Below are positions 1 through 12,414 of a DNA stretch of 64,000 nucleotides, piece by piece (within the stretch, counting starts at the first letter, position 1; the number at the start of each line of letters is the position of its first letter). A program made the translations under genes and the position numbers. The notes beneath the pieces are model-generated. The model did not search any database and was not told the origin of the DNA. It saw nothing but the letters and a program-made list of their open reading frames with translations. The stretch comes from Auricularia sp. M13 (lineage: Eukaryota; Basidiomycota; Agaricomycetes; Auriculariales; Auriculariaceae), in NCBI GenBank assembly GCA_037042915.1, contig CM073194.1:372001-436000 (forward strand), written 5' to 3'.

Positions 1-914
1 GAGAAGACGGGACTGAGACCGCATGGAAACCACGAACAGCGACAGTATCCCCGAAGCCGGCGAAGTGCGCGACAGCGGAGGCGGAAGCGGTACGCGCACG
101 TCGTCATTGTCGTCACCTGGCTGACGACCACAGGCGTTTGTCTGTTCTGTACGATCGCGGTCACGAGCGTGTTGCATGCCCGATGTTGTGAGTGTCGTTA
201 GTCGCCGATGCCCGCGCTGACCGACACAGCGTCAACCGTCGTTTTGAAACCCGTCGGCAGTTCTATCTTGAAGAGGTGGACCTGGCGAGCGGATCCGTAC
301 GTCGAGTCTCGCGTCGACGGTTGTCCATGGCTGATAGCGGCACAGGAGGTCGTCGAGAATGCATTCATCGGAGCGCGCAACTTCCTCCTTCGTGTCGGTC
401 TCCTCACGCAGGACACGCAGCGAGCACTCGAGGCGACGTCGGCAGCGGTCTTTTTCGCAGAATTGACTCTACTCGCGCATTTGATCCTTAAGGAGGACCC
501 CGGTCCTTCGGTAGATGGTCAGCTGATCCATGACCTCGTCCGGGACTGCAAGCGAATGGGGGTGAGCGACTGGCCAGGCAGCGCGATGCGAAGTCTAATA
601 AATAATTTTAGTTCATCCTCGTCAATTATTCTGGCTGCAACAGGATCGGCAGCGACGCCGACGAGCTGTACGACGGGCTGAAGTCAAAGCAAGGCCGGCT
701 CTGGAAACGCATCGAGGCTGGGGATTATTTCGGCCGCGGGCTTGGTATGATCAAGAACAAGTATGAAGTGTGGGAGGAGGCAGTGGCCGAGGTCGGCGTT
801 ATGAACACGCTGTCTCGCGTTCGCGGCGACTGGGGCAAATCGGCGGTCCCTCTGCGCGAATTTGCACACGCACTGCGCGACGAGTTCGACCGATCGACCC
901 GTTATATGTCTTGA
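1..914 (+). CDS. Unrecognised membrane protein, 3' part (gene runs off the left edge)
   Basis: Three exons join in one frame: 1-187, 230-561 and 612-914, with a TGA stop at 912-914. The introns are 42 nt (GTGAGT...CACAG) and 50 nt (GTGAGC...TTTTAG). No start codon lies in frame at the left edge, so the 5' end is outside the window. The visible part begins with a basic stretch ending RRRKRYAH, followed at once by a hydrophobic segment (VVIVVTW...VCLFCTIAV) that should span the membrane. A soluble region of about 190 residues follows. I do not recognise the family. The gene ends 7 bp from the end of the antiparallel retroelement pol. The good splice signals and the long continuous frame after splicing argue for a real gene. 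Confidence 0.55.
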
Positions 915-920
915 ACGCGT

Positions 921-3900
921 AATCAGAGTCGGAGACTGTCGTCGTCGTCCGCACCGTCCTCCAGGTTTCCATCTTCTCCGGCGTCGTCGTCAAGTTTCTG
1001 TATTAGCCGAAGCTGAGCCTCAGCCGCCTGCAATATATCTGCGATGTCGTAGAGCGTGCCGTAGCGAGGGAAATAGGGAATGACGCGGAAACGCGCGCAG
1101 CGCAGAATCGAGACGGAGCCGTCGAGCTCAGCGAGCGTATATGCACCACCTTTGCGGCGGCGGACGACGACCATAGGCCCGTAATAGTGATCCTCACACA
1201 CCCTGCACCCAATCCTTCTCAACCCATTTTTGGTGGCACAAAAGAGGTGGAAAATGCTTCGGATGGATTTTCCTCCTGTTTTTGATGCATTTTCCCGGTT
1301 TTTAGCATTTTCCACTTCTTTTGTGCCACGGAAAATGACTTGATAAGGATTGGCTGTAGGGTGTGTCAGTTTTCTTGAGGCCAAGGTCCTTCTCGATGCG
1401 CGTATTGCGGACAAGCACAAGAGTTCCGGGCTCGAAATTCCAGTCTTTGATAGAGCTGCCATGTCGACGCATATAGTCGAGCATGTTCTTGTTGCGCGAC
1501 TTGAGCACGCGTTCCCGGACGGTGTTGAGATCATCCTCGCGGCGCTGCAGTTGCCGGGCACGCAGGACGACGAGGTCTGTCGTAGAGAGGGGGAGTTCGG
1601 GCGGCTGGACGAGGTAGGTGGCCTCCGCGAGATCGAGCGGCATGACGGGCTCGACCCCGTGCGCCATGTAGAACGGCGACATGCCAGTCGATCTGCGCAC
1701 TGTCACACGCTCTGCCCACAGTACCAGGTGGTAGACATCGTGCCATCGCGACATATCGCCGTCGCAGAGTTTGACAAGTGACTCGCGGACGTCGTAATGC
1801 TTGTGCTCGACAGCGCCGTTCGCCTGCGAGTTGTAGCCGGAAATCCGTATGTGCCTGATGCCATAGCGACGCTCGAGTTCTACCAGCACTGCGACGAACG
1901 GCTTGCCGTTGTCGGTGATCCACTCGCAGCAGAACCCCCAGCGGCAGAGGATGTCTTCGAAAAAGAAGTCGGCCAAACTTTTCGCGGTCTCGCGGCGCAG
2001 CGCGCGCGCCTCAGGCATTGAAGTCAGACTGCAACAGGCTTGAACGAGGTACGTGAAGCCTCGCGACGGCGGCAGGTGCATAGTGTCGACGTAAATGCGT
2101 TGGAACAGCGTAGCGATGGCTGCCACCGATGGTGGGATCTTCAACTTGAAGGTTGTGCGGCGCTGACAGATGTCGCACGTCGAGCAGTACCAGCGAACGT
2201 CTTCTGCTAGGCCCGGCCACCAAAACCGCTCGCGGACGAGAGCCTCAGTTGGGAACGCACCCTTGTGGCCAGTGTCGTCATGCGCGGCTTTGAGGATTGC
2301 GACCCGGCGCGTAGGCTCTTTGATGACAATTTTGTGTTTCCCGTGTTCGTCACGGCGCATAAGTCGTCCTTGAGCCGACACGAAGAATTTTGCGGCTTGT
2401 CGAATGAACCACGGAATGTGTTTGGCAGCCAGAGACTGCGGCTTCTGGAACGTACGGAGATATGCATCGAAGTCAGAAAGTTGCGCGTCCTTCCGTTGCA
2501 GGGCTTCAGAGCGCGGTGGCATGATGACCGAACCGTCCTCGAGTATATTGGCGGGTAAGGACGGGGTGAGATGTTCGGGCGCGTCGGATAGAAGGACTTG
2601 CGCGGATGATGCAGCGAACGGGCCCTCCCGGGGTACTTGGCTGTATGCGCGCTCCCGCGCGCTCCAGAGGCTGTCAGCTATGTGCTGACCGGTGCGGGAG
2701 ACAACAGGCAACGTGTGGTAAGGGAGCGCGAGCGGCGCGGCGAACCAGAGACCGAGCGCGCGATCAAGCCATTCCTCGGCGTCATCGGGCTCGTCAGGGT
2801 CGTCAGGCGAGAGACGTCGACGAGATAGGCCGTCAGCGGCTGTGTGACGTTCTGCAGGGACGTGGACGATCCTAATGTTGAAAAGTTGCACGCCCGCGAT
2901 CCAGCGGTTAATGGTGGCATTCGGTTGGAGATCAGGGTGATTGAGCATCCCCTTAATGTACTTTGCGTCCATCTCCACGAGTAGAACGGACAGCCCGAAG
3001 ACGTAGATACGCACGTTGCGAAGCGCATGCCAGAGACCATAGAGCTCGATCTTCGGCTGCGAGTAGCGAGCCTCGACTTCGTTCCAGGCGATGCTGCCGA
3101 ACCTCGCCGGGCAGCGCTCCCCCGAAGGTCCGAGCTGCAGCAGAATAAAACCCACGCCGTAGATGGATGAGTCGACGGCGAGGATGACGTCGCGGTCGCA
3201 GCAGTAATCGATGGGCTTGATGCACGGCGCGCGCACGACGGCCTCCTTGAGTCGTAACATCGCCTCGTGACAATCGTCGTCAAAGTCGAATGGAATATCC
3301 TTCTTGACGAGACTCGTGAGCGGGCGCGCAATGAGCGCGAAGTTTCGTATCCACAGACGAGCGAGGCCAACGGTGCCGAGGAAAGCGCGGACATCGCTGA
3401 CGTTCTTGCAGCGCGGCCAATCGATCATGCGCTGGACCTTGTCTTGCAGCGAACGACGTCCGTCGAAGGAGACCTCGTAGCCTACGACGACGAGTTTAGG
3501 CACGCATATCTGCGCTTTCTTGCCCGAGATGGAGGCGCCGGTGTGGCGCAGACGTTGTACGATGCGGTTGAGTGATTGCGCATACTCCCATACGAAGCGC
3601 CGTATGCCGTCGTTGTCAGGAATGGTCTCATAAGACCCATCGTCGCGCAGGTAGTAGCTGCGCGGTCCCAGTGGATGCACGTCGTCGACAAAGACCTCGA
3701 CGTCCTCTGGCATCTCGGGGCTGAGGAGGAAAAGCAGGTTGCCATGCTGGATAGCGACAGCGTTTGAATAACCCTGAGGTAGACAAGTGAGACGCAGCGT
3801 TCCGACGAGTGTCTGGAACGTAGTAAGGTCGCGCGAGTCGGGGTGCACGAGCTGAAGGTCGTATGAGCTGAACTGGTCGAGCGCGCCAATGCAGACGCGA

Positions 3901-4320
3901 CCCGCACAGCGCTCCGAGACTTCATCGGGGGATGGCAGCGTGCCGGCGTCGCGGATAGTCACGCTATTGAGGCGCTGGAGGTCGTGGACAATACGGAGTG
4001 ACGAGCCGTCCTTCTTGACCACGCAAAACCAACCCGAGCGGTATGCGGAGGTCGACGGTTCGTACACGCCGGATGCTATCTTGTCCTTTAGGAGTGCGAT
4101 GACGCGGTCGCGGATGGCAGGAGGAATGGGGATGTTTCTGTCTGTCCACGGCTCATGAGGCACAACGGGGAACTTGACCGGTGGAAAGTAATCGTCGCGG
4201 AAACGGCGGCGCTCTCTTTCCTCCCATGCAAAGACTTCCTGGTGGTGCTCGACTATAAACTCGAATAGCTTGACCTCTTCCGGCAGAAGGAAGCCATCCT
4301 TGCCGAGATCGAACCCTGCT
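921..4320 (-). pseudogene. Ty3/gypsy pol region: RT, RNase H, integrase
   Basis: The reverse transcriptase segment shows a VFVDDV catalytic box. The RNase H segment shows LAVDSS and the downstream KIELYGLWHAL. The integrase shows an HHCC zinc finger (H...H...CSTCDIC) and DDE-type blocks around YVDTMHL, WITDNGKPF and NGAVEHK. The C-terminus has a GPMVVVRRRKGGAY-type module typical of fungal gypsy pol ends, then an acidic tail; no chromodomain is seen. It is part of the fossil above and carries the MITE described next. Confidence 0.85.
1197..1365. mobile_element. MITE with 62-bp terminal inverted repeats, inserted in the Ty3 pol
   Basis: The 169-bp element starts CACACCCT and ends in its reverse complement. 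The arms 1197-1258 and 1304-1365 match at 54 of 62 positions around a 45-bp centre. The trinucleotide TCA flanks both ends as a target-site duplication (1194-1196 and 1366-1368). CAC ends with a 3-bp duplication resemble CACTA/EnSpm derivatives, but the element codes for nothing and the superfamily is an inference. It lies inside the retroelement, so it is the younger insertion. Confidence 0.85.
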
Positions 4321-6135
4321 GTTAAGCGCGTGACCGAACCGACTAGGACGCCTCGGATCGACCGATAGACCGATGTCTAAGACGGGGAGCCAGGCGCGGA
4401 TGGGGAACCTTGACGGGTGGCCCGACAGATGACCTATGGCCCCCGGAGCCCGTAGTAGGCGAACGGGGGCGCTCGAGAGGGAGTCGAGGTACTCGAGCGT
4501 CGATAGAAGGAAGAGTGAGCCGAAGGTGCCGATAGAAAGCGAGGCGAGCGAGGAGAGCGGCCGGATTGAGTGGCGCGGCTCTAGTGAGGTGGGACGAAGC
4601 TAGGCTGTTGCTATTTCGGTTTTCGAACTAGAGTACATCAAAGCGAGGCAAGGATACAAATAGGAAAGCACAGAATCACATGGGAGACACTCGGGTAACT
4701 GCTAGACCGGTCGGATCAACAATAGAAGTACGAAACACAGGAATGTGCAGTGATCGCAGTCAGAGTGATCCGATATCGAGCGGAGTGAGTCAGGATGATG
4801 ACAGAGTGCTTAGGAAGCAAAAGGGAGTGACGGAAGATGATTAGAAAGATACTAGAATGTGTTAGAAGGTGATCCGGGTTGAGCGGAGCGATGCGAAGGC
4901 GAGGCGGGACCGATAGGATCGAAGGGGAGCGAGGCAAAAGGAAAGGGAAGCGAATGGAAGCGAAGGGAAGCGAAGGGAATCGAGTGAAGAATAGATATAC
5001 TCGAACCGAAGGAAGGGCGAGGCGAGAGGACCGAAGGGTAGAGAAGGGTCGGACGAGCATGGGTCGTAACACCTGCCATCCTTTCGCGGGTGAGATGCGG
5101 CGTAGTCGGCTCCCAGAGCGGCGGGTGCGTAGGTAGAGTAGGCATATCGTCCATGCAGTCGGCGGGCCTGTGTCGCTCGATGCGATACTCCTCAGGCATC
5201 CGCTCTTGTAGTGGTTTCACCTTGCGTGCGACGGGCTTGTAGGGCTTCTTGGGTCGACCGGTATCAGGCTTGGGACCATCAGGGACGTGATGCGCGCCGT
5301 TCGCGGCGTATTCAACCTTGATTTCGGAGAAGACCTCTGCGTACGTTTGAAGCGCAGCTGCATCGGGTTGAGCGGGCATATACTGGAGATAGAAGATGTA
5401 TTCGCTGTCGTTGTGCGGCGGCAACACGACATATTCTACACCAGGCGAAGGGCTGACGGACGGTGGTGCGGACCACGGATCGGACAGCTCGTAAACAAGG
5501 CATTTGACGGATGAACGGATGGCGGACGGACAGACGGACGGATGACATGACGGATTGACTGACGGATACGTTGCGGATTGCAGACTGGACAGCGCGAGGC
5601 TGGTGGCTGCTGACGTCGCGGACGGCGCCGGTGCCGTAGCACAGGCCACCGCGAACATCGCGAGGGGGACGCGGCGCGCGTCTCCCGGGGTACTTTGCGT
5701 GATGGTGGGGTCCGCAGGGTCGATGTGGTCGTCCTGGGCACGCGGAAGCGTGGTGTTTTGAGTAGCGCGCACTCGTGGCGCGGCGGGCAGCGCGTCCGAC
5801 CGAGGCGCCGCTTGGGCACCGCGGTTGAAGCCTATAATATGCGCGGTTAATACAGTGTGACAAAGGGAGGGGACCGAGGCCATGAGATCAACAAGTAGCG
5901 AGGCGAGGAACGGGCGAGAGGAACAGACGGAGAGGATAGACAATATGACAATGAACTTGAACTGCAGGGCGGATTCGAGCACGAGCAAGAGGAGATAAAC
6001 GAGCGGGAGTAGAGCTATGTACGGGTATGCATGAATGAATGAGTTACGAACGTTCTGGAGGGGGTTGTACGAGGGAAGGGGCGGCAGCGAGGATGTATGG
6101 TATACGGCAGCGCCGGAACATCCTTCCCCGCTCAA
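4320..6135 (-). other. Linker and low-complexity stretch between gag-pro and pol of the Ty3 fossil
   Basis: The part nearer gag encodes a Pro/Ser-rich region. It includes KKPYKPVARKVKP, which resembles the linker upstream of reverse transcriptase in fungal gypsy elements. Around 5510-5580 there are GACGGA-type short repeats. The part at about 4390-5050 is purine-rich with short GGAAGCGAA-like repeats and no recognisable domain. It belongs to the fossil element or to sequence inserted in it. Confidence 0.5.
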
Positions 6136-8366
6136 AAATCCAGTGGCATGGACTCTGGGCGCGGTGACCGACGAGCGCGGGTGGGGATGCGGACTGAACG
6201 TCCCGTGTTGTCGTCGTTGAGCGTCAGGAAGCTGCTGCCATCGCCGCGAGTGTCTTCGGTGGCACGGGCAAGCGCGAGGAATGGTCGGCCGAGCAGAAGC
6301 GAGAAGGGCGCGTCCTCGACAACGTGCACGCGCAGGTAGAAGGTCAGGCCAGCAATGACAACTGGCAGGACGCAGAGGCCGAGCGTGAGATTCGACGTCT
6401 TGTTCGCCGCGGTCAGGTTGACGCGATGTTGGGCGTCGATCGGACTGCCGAGCGCCTCCCAGAACTCCTGGCTGATGATGACCAACTGGGAGCCGTTGTC
6501 AACGACGCCCTCGGCGCGGAAACTGCCAACGAGGCAGTCGAGATAGCGAAGAGGCAGGGCCGCCTCAGCTGTAATTAGATCCCGCGAAGCGTCGGCCGGC
6601 TCCGCTTGGCGGAAATGGAACACCTCCGCTCCTTGATCAGGCACTTCACCGGTGCCGGCGTATCCGATGTCGACCCGCTTGGTAGTCGCCTGCTCCTTCC
6701 AATGGCGCCGCAGATACGGGCTGATGGCGAGAAGTTCCTGCACGGTGAGCACGACTTTGGATTCCATAATGCGCTCGTTGATGATTTTAGCTAGGCCCTC
6801 GTCTTCCAACGTCGCCTGTAGCTTGAACTGCGGGCGCGGGGCGATAGCGGGCGCGACAGCGGGTGCGGCGGCGCGCGGTTGCGAAGGTGTGTCGCTGTCT
6901 GGGACTTCTTCGATCGTGGCAGCAGGCACTGACCGACGGGGCGGCGTTGCCGCAGATCCCGGCGTGATGAACCGACTGGCGGGCGACACACCCTCTCCAG
7001 CAGCGTCGCGCGCGGGGGGAATGCGGTCCACCGTGGTCTCGAAATGGGGCGGCCGGTTGCGCGCTGGTTCGGCTCGAGCAGCGGCACCCGTGGTCACGTC
7101 CTTGGTGGCATCGTTCTTCTGCACGGGACCGCTGCTGCGTAACCCGGCGCGACGCGGCTGACCATTTACGGTGCGTCCTTTCTCATATGCATACGCGTGC
7201 TGCATCATGACGTCGTACCAGGCCGCCTCTGCATCCTCCGAATCGAATTCTGGAACGGAGAACTTTGCGGCCGTTGTCTTGGTTGGCGCGTCAAAGAACG
7301 ACTCGCCGAGCTCAACGAGCATCGCCGTCGCGCTCGTAGAAGCCTTCGTTGTATACTCGGGGTGCAAGCGGTTGAATTCCAGCACCTTGTCACGCAGTGT
7401 CGTCCCGAAGGTAGTGCGTATAGTCTCGCCGTTCGGGTATACAACGCGACCTTGCTCATTCTTGATGCAGCAGCCTGCCTTGATGTCTTCGGCGAGGTAT
7501 ACGCACTGCGAGATGCGGTCATCGCCGCCGCAGTAGTAGCAGTTTGGATAGCGGGCACGCTGCGCCGCCGTTGGAACGTCGGTGCGAGTCTGCGCGGGCG
7601 CTGGAGTGGTCGCCATGGACGGCGCAGCAGCTGGTCCAGGTACGCCGCGCCTCTCGAGCGCGTCCATTCGAGCGTTGATACGTTGCAGCAGCGCGAGTGT
7701 CGGATCCTCGACCTTGACGGTGACCTGCGGCGCAACAGCAGGTGGCGACGCGGCGAGCGGCTTCGCAGCGCCTGTGCGTCGTTTGCTCTCGGCCTCGGCG
7801 TCCTTCAAGATGATCTTGGCCTGCTTGAGCGTGTCCGTGACGGACCACTCGCTGCGGCGCTTGTCCTTGTGCTCGGCGATGAGGCGCGACACGAGCTCCT
7901 GCCCGAGGGACTTCTCAAGAACATCGACGTAGTCTTTCTGGACTTCCTCGTCGTGGATGGCCTTCGCGCGCTTGACGTCCGACGCGAGGGCACGGAACTC
8001 GCGAGTGAACTCGCCGAGCTTGTCGGTCGTGCGAATGACCATGGTCATAGATTTCGCAACAAAGTCGTCGTAGTCGGCGCGGCGGTAGTCGGACGGCGCC
8101 TCAGCATCAACGTAGTCCTCGATCATTCGAGCGCGGAACACATCCCAAGTCGTGGGCGAACGGAACTCATCGTAGCGCTCGACGAGTGCGCGCGGCTTCG
8201 CGGTCATGTACAGGACGACTCGCTCAATGGCCGTCTGATCGTCGTACTGCGCAGCAGTGGCAAACGTTTTGTAGTCTCGGAGGAACGCGATGAGCAAGCG
8301 CCCGTCACCGTCGAAGTGCGGGGCGCGACGCTCCTTCGGCATCGGCATTTCAGCGGGTTGCGCCAT
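6132..8366 (-). pseudogene. Ty3/gypsy gag with protease-like C-terminus
   Basis: A long frame of about 740 codons. The N-terminal two thirds is gag-like and alpha-helical, with a short Cys-rich knuckle (CYYCGGDDRISQC). The C-terminal part resembles a retropepsin: VDNGSQLVIIS carries the DNG/S-type active-site position, and FSLLLGRPFL is the typical second motif. Upstream (to about 9000) is a Pro/Arg/Ser-rich leader that may be the gag N-terminus. It is part of the fossil. Confidence 0.8.
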
Positions 8367-9000
8367 ACTTGGAGGCGGAGCGGTCGGCGGAGACGGCGGT
8401 GGTGACTGAGATGGTGCGCGAGGCGGCGATGGTGACGGCGGTGGTGGAGGAGACGGGTGTGGAGGCGGTGACGGCGGCGGACTCGGAGAGCGCGGTCGCG
8501 GCGCGTTGAACCTGGCGAGGAACTCGACGACCGACGGTAGGTGAGACGAGTCTGTGAGCGAAGCGGCCGGTGCTGAAGACGCACGAACAGACTCGTAGCT
8601 TATCGGCGACGGGGACTGAGACGCGCTGCCGCCAGAATCTGAACGCGGAACGCGAGTAGGACTCGGAGGAAGTGAGTGCGGCCCTTCTTCGCTGGGCTGA
8701 TGCGGACGCGGAGACGCTGTACGAGACCTGGGTCGCGGATTGAGAAGGGCGTGCGAGCTCGAGGAGCCGGCGGTGGCGACGATCGAATGAGCGGCTGCTT
8801 GTCGCTCCGCACGCGCGCGATCGGTAGGCGAGGGCTTGTGTACGAAAGGCTGCGCGAGCGAAGATGGAGGCTTGGGCTTGGGGTTGCCTTGGCACGCTTG
8901 ACTGGAGGTGGTGCGAGTGGACTGGCGGGCTTCGGGGCTCGGTGACGGGTCGTGGGCTGCTGACGGTCGTAGAGGTTGCGACGCGGGTCGGAGGCCACGA

Positions 9001-11433
9001 GGACGATGCGGGACTGCGGATGAGGTTGCTATGGGCCTACCTACCTGCAGTCCCTGCGGTGGTCACCAGTATGACGCGCAGGTTCCGGGGCAGAAGGAGC
9101 TAGGGCAGTCGGGGGCGGGGACCCGGTAGGAATACTAGCCCGATAGCACGGATACGGATGAATCCCCTGAATTCGTACGGAATAGAACGGGAGTGTCGAT
9201 AGGGAATGAGTGGGAAGCAGTCAGACGGATGGCCGCCGATCTGACGCTGTGAGAACGGGCTTGAGGGAGCTGGGGGAGCTGATTTGGACTTAAGGGCTGA
9301 GAGCAGCTGAGAGAGAGTGGGAGAGTATATTCCCTGGATCAAAACGTACTGTCAGAGGCTTAAGTACATTGGGGACGAGCATATGGATGACGGGAAGCCG
9401 GATCTCAGGCCGTGTACAGCAGACGGAGGCAGAATGGAGAGAATGGGATAGGATGGTCAAAACGCAGCAAAACCGTCCGGATTGTGTTCAGAATGATGAG
9501 GCGGAGCGATTGGTATGCATATCGTAGGGGGAAAGGCACAAGGACGAGGGGGAGGTGTATCTCGGACAGGGGGAGAGCAGAGGCAACGGTGTTGATGGGA
9601 GTTGGGCGATTTGATAAGGCAGCTGCGGTCATCCCGGTCCACCGTCGCCCTATTAGTGAGAGGCTGCGAATGCGAGACTGAGAGCAGAATGACGAGAGGC
9701 TAGCGATAGAGGTCGACGCTGTGTGCCGCGAGCGAAAGCAGCTGCGTGGCTGTGCTGACAGCGCGAATCCTGCCGGTTCGGGAAGGTGCCAAATACGGAA
9801 GTAGTGAGGTTTGAGTGGTGCGTGCCTCGTTGCCACGAGCACGGCTCGTCAGCGCGAATGGCGAGGCGCAAAGCGCCTCGCATGAGCGCCTCAGTCATAT
9901 TTAGGCGCACGAACGGCGCGGAGCGCAGTGCAGCGCATGAGTGCACCCATTCAACTTCCTCCACCCGGTACCACAATGTTTATATGTGGGTGGCAGACGT
10001 GTTGTGTTCGATGTGCAGCGAATCGCATGCATTAAGCATTGGACTACACCAAGGCGCGAGACGGATGTTTGTGGGATGTCAAACAGCAAAGCTCCGGATG
10101 CCGGTCGCTCGGCAGCTGGACGATCTTCACCAAACATCAGCAGGATGTAATTCCTATTATGCACGGAGACTCCACAGACCTGGATGTCCGAGGGACATCC
10201 TGCCAGGACATGCAATGAGCATATTCTGGCCACATCCAGCTTGGAGCAGCACTGACACCTGAAAGCAATTGTGGGTTTCGACATTTGGATCTCAATAAAT
10301 GAGTCAATTTTGGGTTTTACGGTTTCTCAGTTCATTGGCCGGTCAAGAGATGGCAAAATATTTGTAATATATTAAATGGGGCAAGTATTAGTATATATAC
10401 AAAATGTAATGTGGTCCTGCATGGAATGGGTATGACTGCGGGCAAAAAGCAATGTCAGTGAAGTACAACGGAGAGCCTTCAGGATGCAGAATAGCCAGGT
10501 CAATCAGGAGGGAGCGAAGCCAGCAGAACACGACTCAGAGTCAGAGCAGGCAGGGCACAGACAGCAGAACAGGCTGAGGAACAGGGAGCAAGCCTGAGCA
10601 TGCAGCTTGACTGAACAGGGACAAAGTCTGGATTTGCGGCCTGAGGTGCGCGGAGGTGACAATCTTGAAGGTAAACGCGACAGTGAAGAATTGCCAGCAG
10701 GGCTGCGTGATCAAGAGGGGAAATCGGGGCTTTGCGGGTGCACGAGGCAAGTCATGATCAGGTCCGTGCGCCGTCCGTTTCCGCGTTCGATGGCGGCTCG
10801 ACTTTGTGTCGTTGACCTCCCCCTTTGTATCGATGTTGCTGAGCATCAATCTAGACCTAGTTGAGGACTTTAGAATGGCAGGTGCCTCCTTTTCTTGAGG
10901 GAGGCGCATTTTCGGTCACTCAGATGGAAAGGCTCAAAGGACATCGGCTGTCCAACATCCTGTGGCAGGACCGCCAAACATGCTTGAGGCATCCTGCCCG
11001 GCAGACGTCTTACAGATGTATGGGGAACATCTATTCGATCACGGAGGAAGAAATATCACGGACATTCGCGCGGCGGCATCCGGCTGACCGGGAACTCGTT
11101 TGGTGGTGTAAGCAAACGGTTCGGGTGCACAGATGTTCAGTTTGTAGTGGCCACATGCTGCAGCCGCTTGCAGAGTTTATAGCTGTCATTAAGTCTCATG
11201 CCAAGGTAATGAGAAAAATGTGCTCTATAATATCACAGAGACTAGGTACAGCTGCTGGCATTGTCTGGTGTGCGGGCGAGGTGCCAAACTGGCTGTCACG
11301 AGTCTGAGCAGCAGCACAAGCTATTACTTGTCCATCAAGGGAGTGGTTACTGATGAGGGAAATTCTAATCTACCTCCATAGTTCCGCTCGCAACTGAGTC
11401 CATACCTTCTCATAGACAGAAAACATTGGGTCT
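9001..11433. other. No gene recognised
   Basis: Mixed-composition DNA between the retroelement and membrane-family member A. Short open frames on both strands look like chance frames, with no recognisable motif or consistent splice structure. The 5' LTR of the Ty3 element would be expected near the left end, but I could not identify it. Confidence 0.5.
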
Positions 11434-12414
11434 ATGAAGGTAGCGGGTGGTGCCGGAACGGCCTATGGGACTTATGAAGAATACGGTGCGTCCCTCGAAC
11501 CGCCGCGACTTGCTGACGGTTGACCCCAAGGCGGTCTTGAAGTATCGTATTTCCCTCCTAACGCCTGGGCACCCCAACTTCCTAGCAACGCCTATCACGA
11601 TTTCTCGCATCACCTGACCAAAACTCCAGGCGCGTACTGTACCTTCACATTCACAGGTGCGCGTTCGCTGTGGTGGTGGTGGAGCGCGCACATTTTCCCA
11701 CCGGCGATGCAGGCAGTTCCGTGGCCTACTACTCCAGCAAGTATCGCGATCACGGCAACTTTACCATCGCTATAGACGGCATGGATGTCTTCACGGGAAG
11801 CTCATACAGTAGATCCTATGTCCTGCAAACGCCCCTGTTCAGCCAATCCGTCGCACCGGGTCGACACATTCTAACTGTCACCAACGCACAAAATGCAAGT
11901 GTCGCAAGCGTGGATTACTTCCTGTGCGTCTGGTCGTTGCTTGACCGTCACGGAAGCAGTGACTGACCATTCATAAAGATATGTCCCTCTACCTATTTCG
12001 TCGACATCAACTTCTCCGACGGAGGGAACGATTCGGCCGAGCAGCATTGTGCCATCTGGTCCTCCGCCTTTCAGCTCACAAACTGCTGCGCTCTCACCTC
12101 CCCATGATTTGGCCAGACGGCAAGCAAACCTGCCGCTGATCATAGGCATCGTGTGTGGTGCACTTGTGCTAATGGCGGCGGTCATGGCAATCTTCATCGC
12201 AAGAGTCAGAAAGGCAAAGCGGGAGAGGCAGGAGGAGCGAGTGCGAGCCTGGAGACAGGACTTCTGCGAGCATGACCCGACTCGGACGCAGGAGGCGCCG
12301 CCAGCGTATCCAGGGCAGCTATCCATCACTGACCCGAGAAAAGGGGGCGGCCGTCGCATTCCGGCCGCTGGCACGGGGGAATCGTCTAATATGCTGCTTG
12401 ATCTCTTATATTGA
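11434..12414 (+). CDS. Single-pass membrane protein, galactose-binding-like ectodomain, PPxY tail (member A)
   Basis: Four exons: 11434-11485, 11543-11656, 11713-11923 and 11979-12414, giving 270 aa. Intron phases are 1, 1 and 2, and every other readable member in the window has the same phases. Exons 2 and 3 encode the family ectodomain, with marks SYFPPNAW, TPGAYCTFTFTG, SVAYYSSKY, IDGMD and ending VDYFL. Exon 4 encodes a Ser/Thr-rich stalk, one helix (LPLIIGIVCGALVLMAAVMA) and a basic stop-transfer (RVRKAKRERQEER). The tail contains PPAY at 12298-12309. There is no signal peptide; the basic side follows the helix, so the N-terminus should lie outside. Beta-sandwich carbohydrate-binding folds of this kind are common in agaricomycetes, but the ligand is unknown. 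Exon 1 lacks the acidic DD motif of its relatives, so its start is the least certain part. Confidence 0.78.

Larger units (their letters stand above)
921..9000 (-). mobile_element. Ty3/gypsy-type LTR retrotransposon fossil
   Basis: The minus strand carries, in element order, a leader and gag region, an aspartic-protease-like segment, a proline-rich linker and a pol region with reverse transcriptase, RNase H and integrase. This is Ty3/gypsy order, because integrase follows RNase H. No matching long terminal repeats, primer-binding site or polypurine tract were recognised, so the outer limits are approximate. It looks broken, with a few interruptions, one of them a small MITE insertion near the pol C-terminus. 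The long surviving reading frames suggest moderate rather than great age. Confidence 0.85.

Noticed and set aside
7197-8405. Long plus-strand frame antisense to gag (402 codons)
   Set aside because: Arg/Val/Leu-rich shadow of the gag frame produced by its GC-rich third positions.
9001-9900. Search for the 5' LTR of the Ty3 element
   Set aside because: No direct repeat with the sequence left of pol could be found by eye.
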